Shown here piece after piece: positions 6,864 through 6,943 of a stretch of DNA of 6,943 nucleotides (the first letter of the stretch is position 1; each line of letters begins with the position of its first letter). The position numbers and the translations under genes are program-made. This stretch comes from an uncultured Planctomycetota bacterium (lineage in GTDB: Bacteria; Planctomycetota; UBA1135; UBA2386): the NCBI GenBank assembly GCA_903925435.1, contig CAIYFF010000341.1, forward strand, positions 1 through 6,943, written 5' to 3'. The notes beneath the pieces were generated by a model. The model was not told the DNA's origin, did no database searches, and worked only from the letters and a program-made list of their open reading frames with translations.

Positions 6864-6943
6864 CTACTTGCCCTTCTTGGGCTCGTCCGCGATTGGTCGC
6901 GTTGCGTCGAGGCGCGCCTTGTAGCGCTCGCGATCCGAAGCCT
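6864..6943 (-). CDS. C-terminal fragment of an unidentified protein
   Basis: On the reverse strand a frame runs in from the right edge and stops at TAG (6864-6866). It gives about 25 residues that end RYKARLDATRPIADEPKKGK. The reading has the codon pattern of neighbouring genes, and the lysine-rich end is plausible for a C-terminus, but it is too short to assign to a family. It would converge with the pyrophosphatase, leaving 25 bp between the stop codons. No hairpin with a T-run is present in that gap. A chance open frame cannot be excluded. Confidence 0.5.
   Translation of the reverse strand, partial: ASDRERYKARLDATRPIADEPKKGK

Overview
The window is GC-rich DNA, packed with genes and with a strong G/C preference at third codon positions. 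It holds five complete protein genes or good candidates, plus a further complete gene of unknown function and a gene fragment at each edge. I see no rRNA, tRNA, CRISPR array, insertion sequence, integrase or phage gene, and no gene-free stretch over 300 bases (the longest gap is about 136 bp). The organism is probably an aerobic or microaerobic Gram-negative bacterium, because a cbb3-oxidase type copper ATPase and several exported proteins are present. Planctomycetota, or another deep-branching high-GC group such as Myxococcota, would fit the mix of genes, but this is a weak inference.

Layout. Positions 1-495 (minus) are the start of a CcoI/FixI-type copper P-type ATPase that runs off the left edge. 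Almost touching it and pointing away is a TauE/SafE (UreH_2-type) membrane protein at 526-1167. Then, all on plus, come an endonuclease/exonuclease/phosphatase-fold enzyme (1172-1918), a secreted Xaa-Pro dipeptidyl-peptidase-like serine peptidase (1991-3856) and an Old Yellow Enzyme (3868-4935). Gaps are 4, 72 and 11 bp, so 526-4935 could be one transcript, or two if the 72-bp gap holds a promoter. A convergent minus-strand gene (4942-6015) encodes an exported, helical, TPR-like protein of unknown function. Divergent from it is an exported inorganic pyrophosphatase of the yeast-like family I type (6152-6838). The last bases of a minus-strand gene converge on it at the right edge.

How the genes relate. 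The left pair makes sense together: both families are recurrent parts of copper delivery to, and assembly of, cbb3 cytochrome oxidase. The remaining plus-strand genes look like metabolic housekeeping, with no pathway that I can defend. Three consecutive loci (peptidase, TPR-like protein, pyrophosphatase) carry export signals, so the region leans toward envelope or periplasmic functions. I found no convincing new multi-gene system. The points most worth a second look are the exported pyrophosphatase with an intact active site, the exported PepX-like enzyme, the cysteine-rich variant of the TauE/SafE signature, and a hairpin that spans both stop codons of a convergent gene pair.
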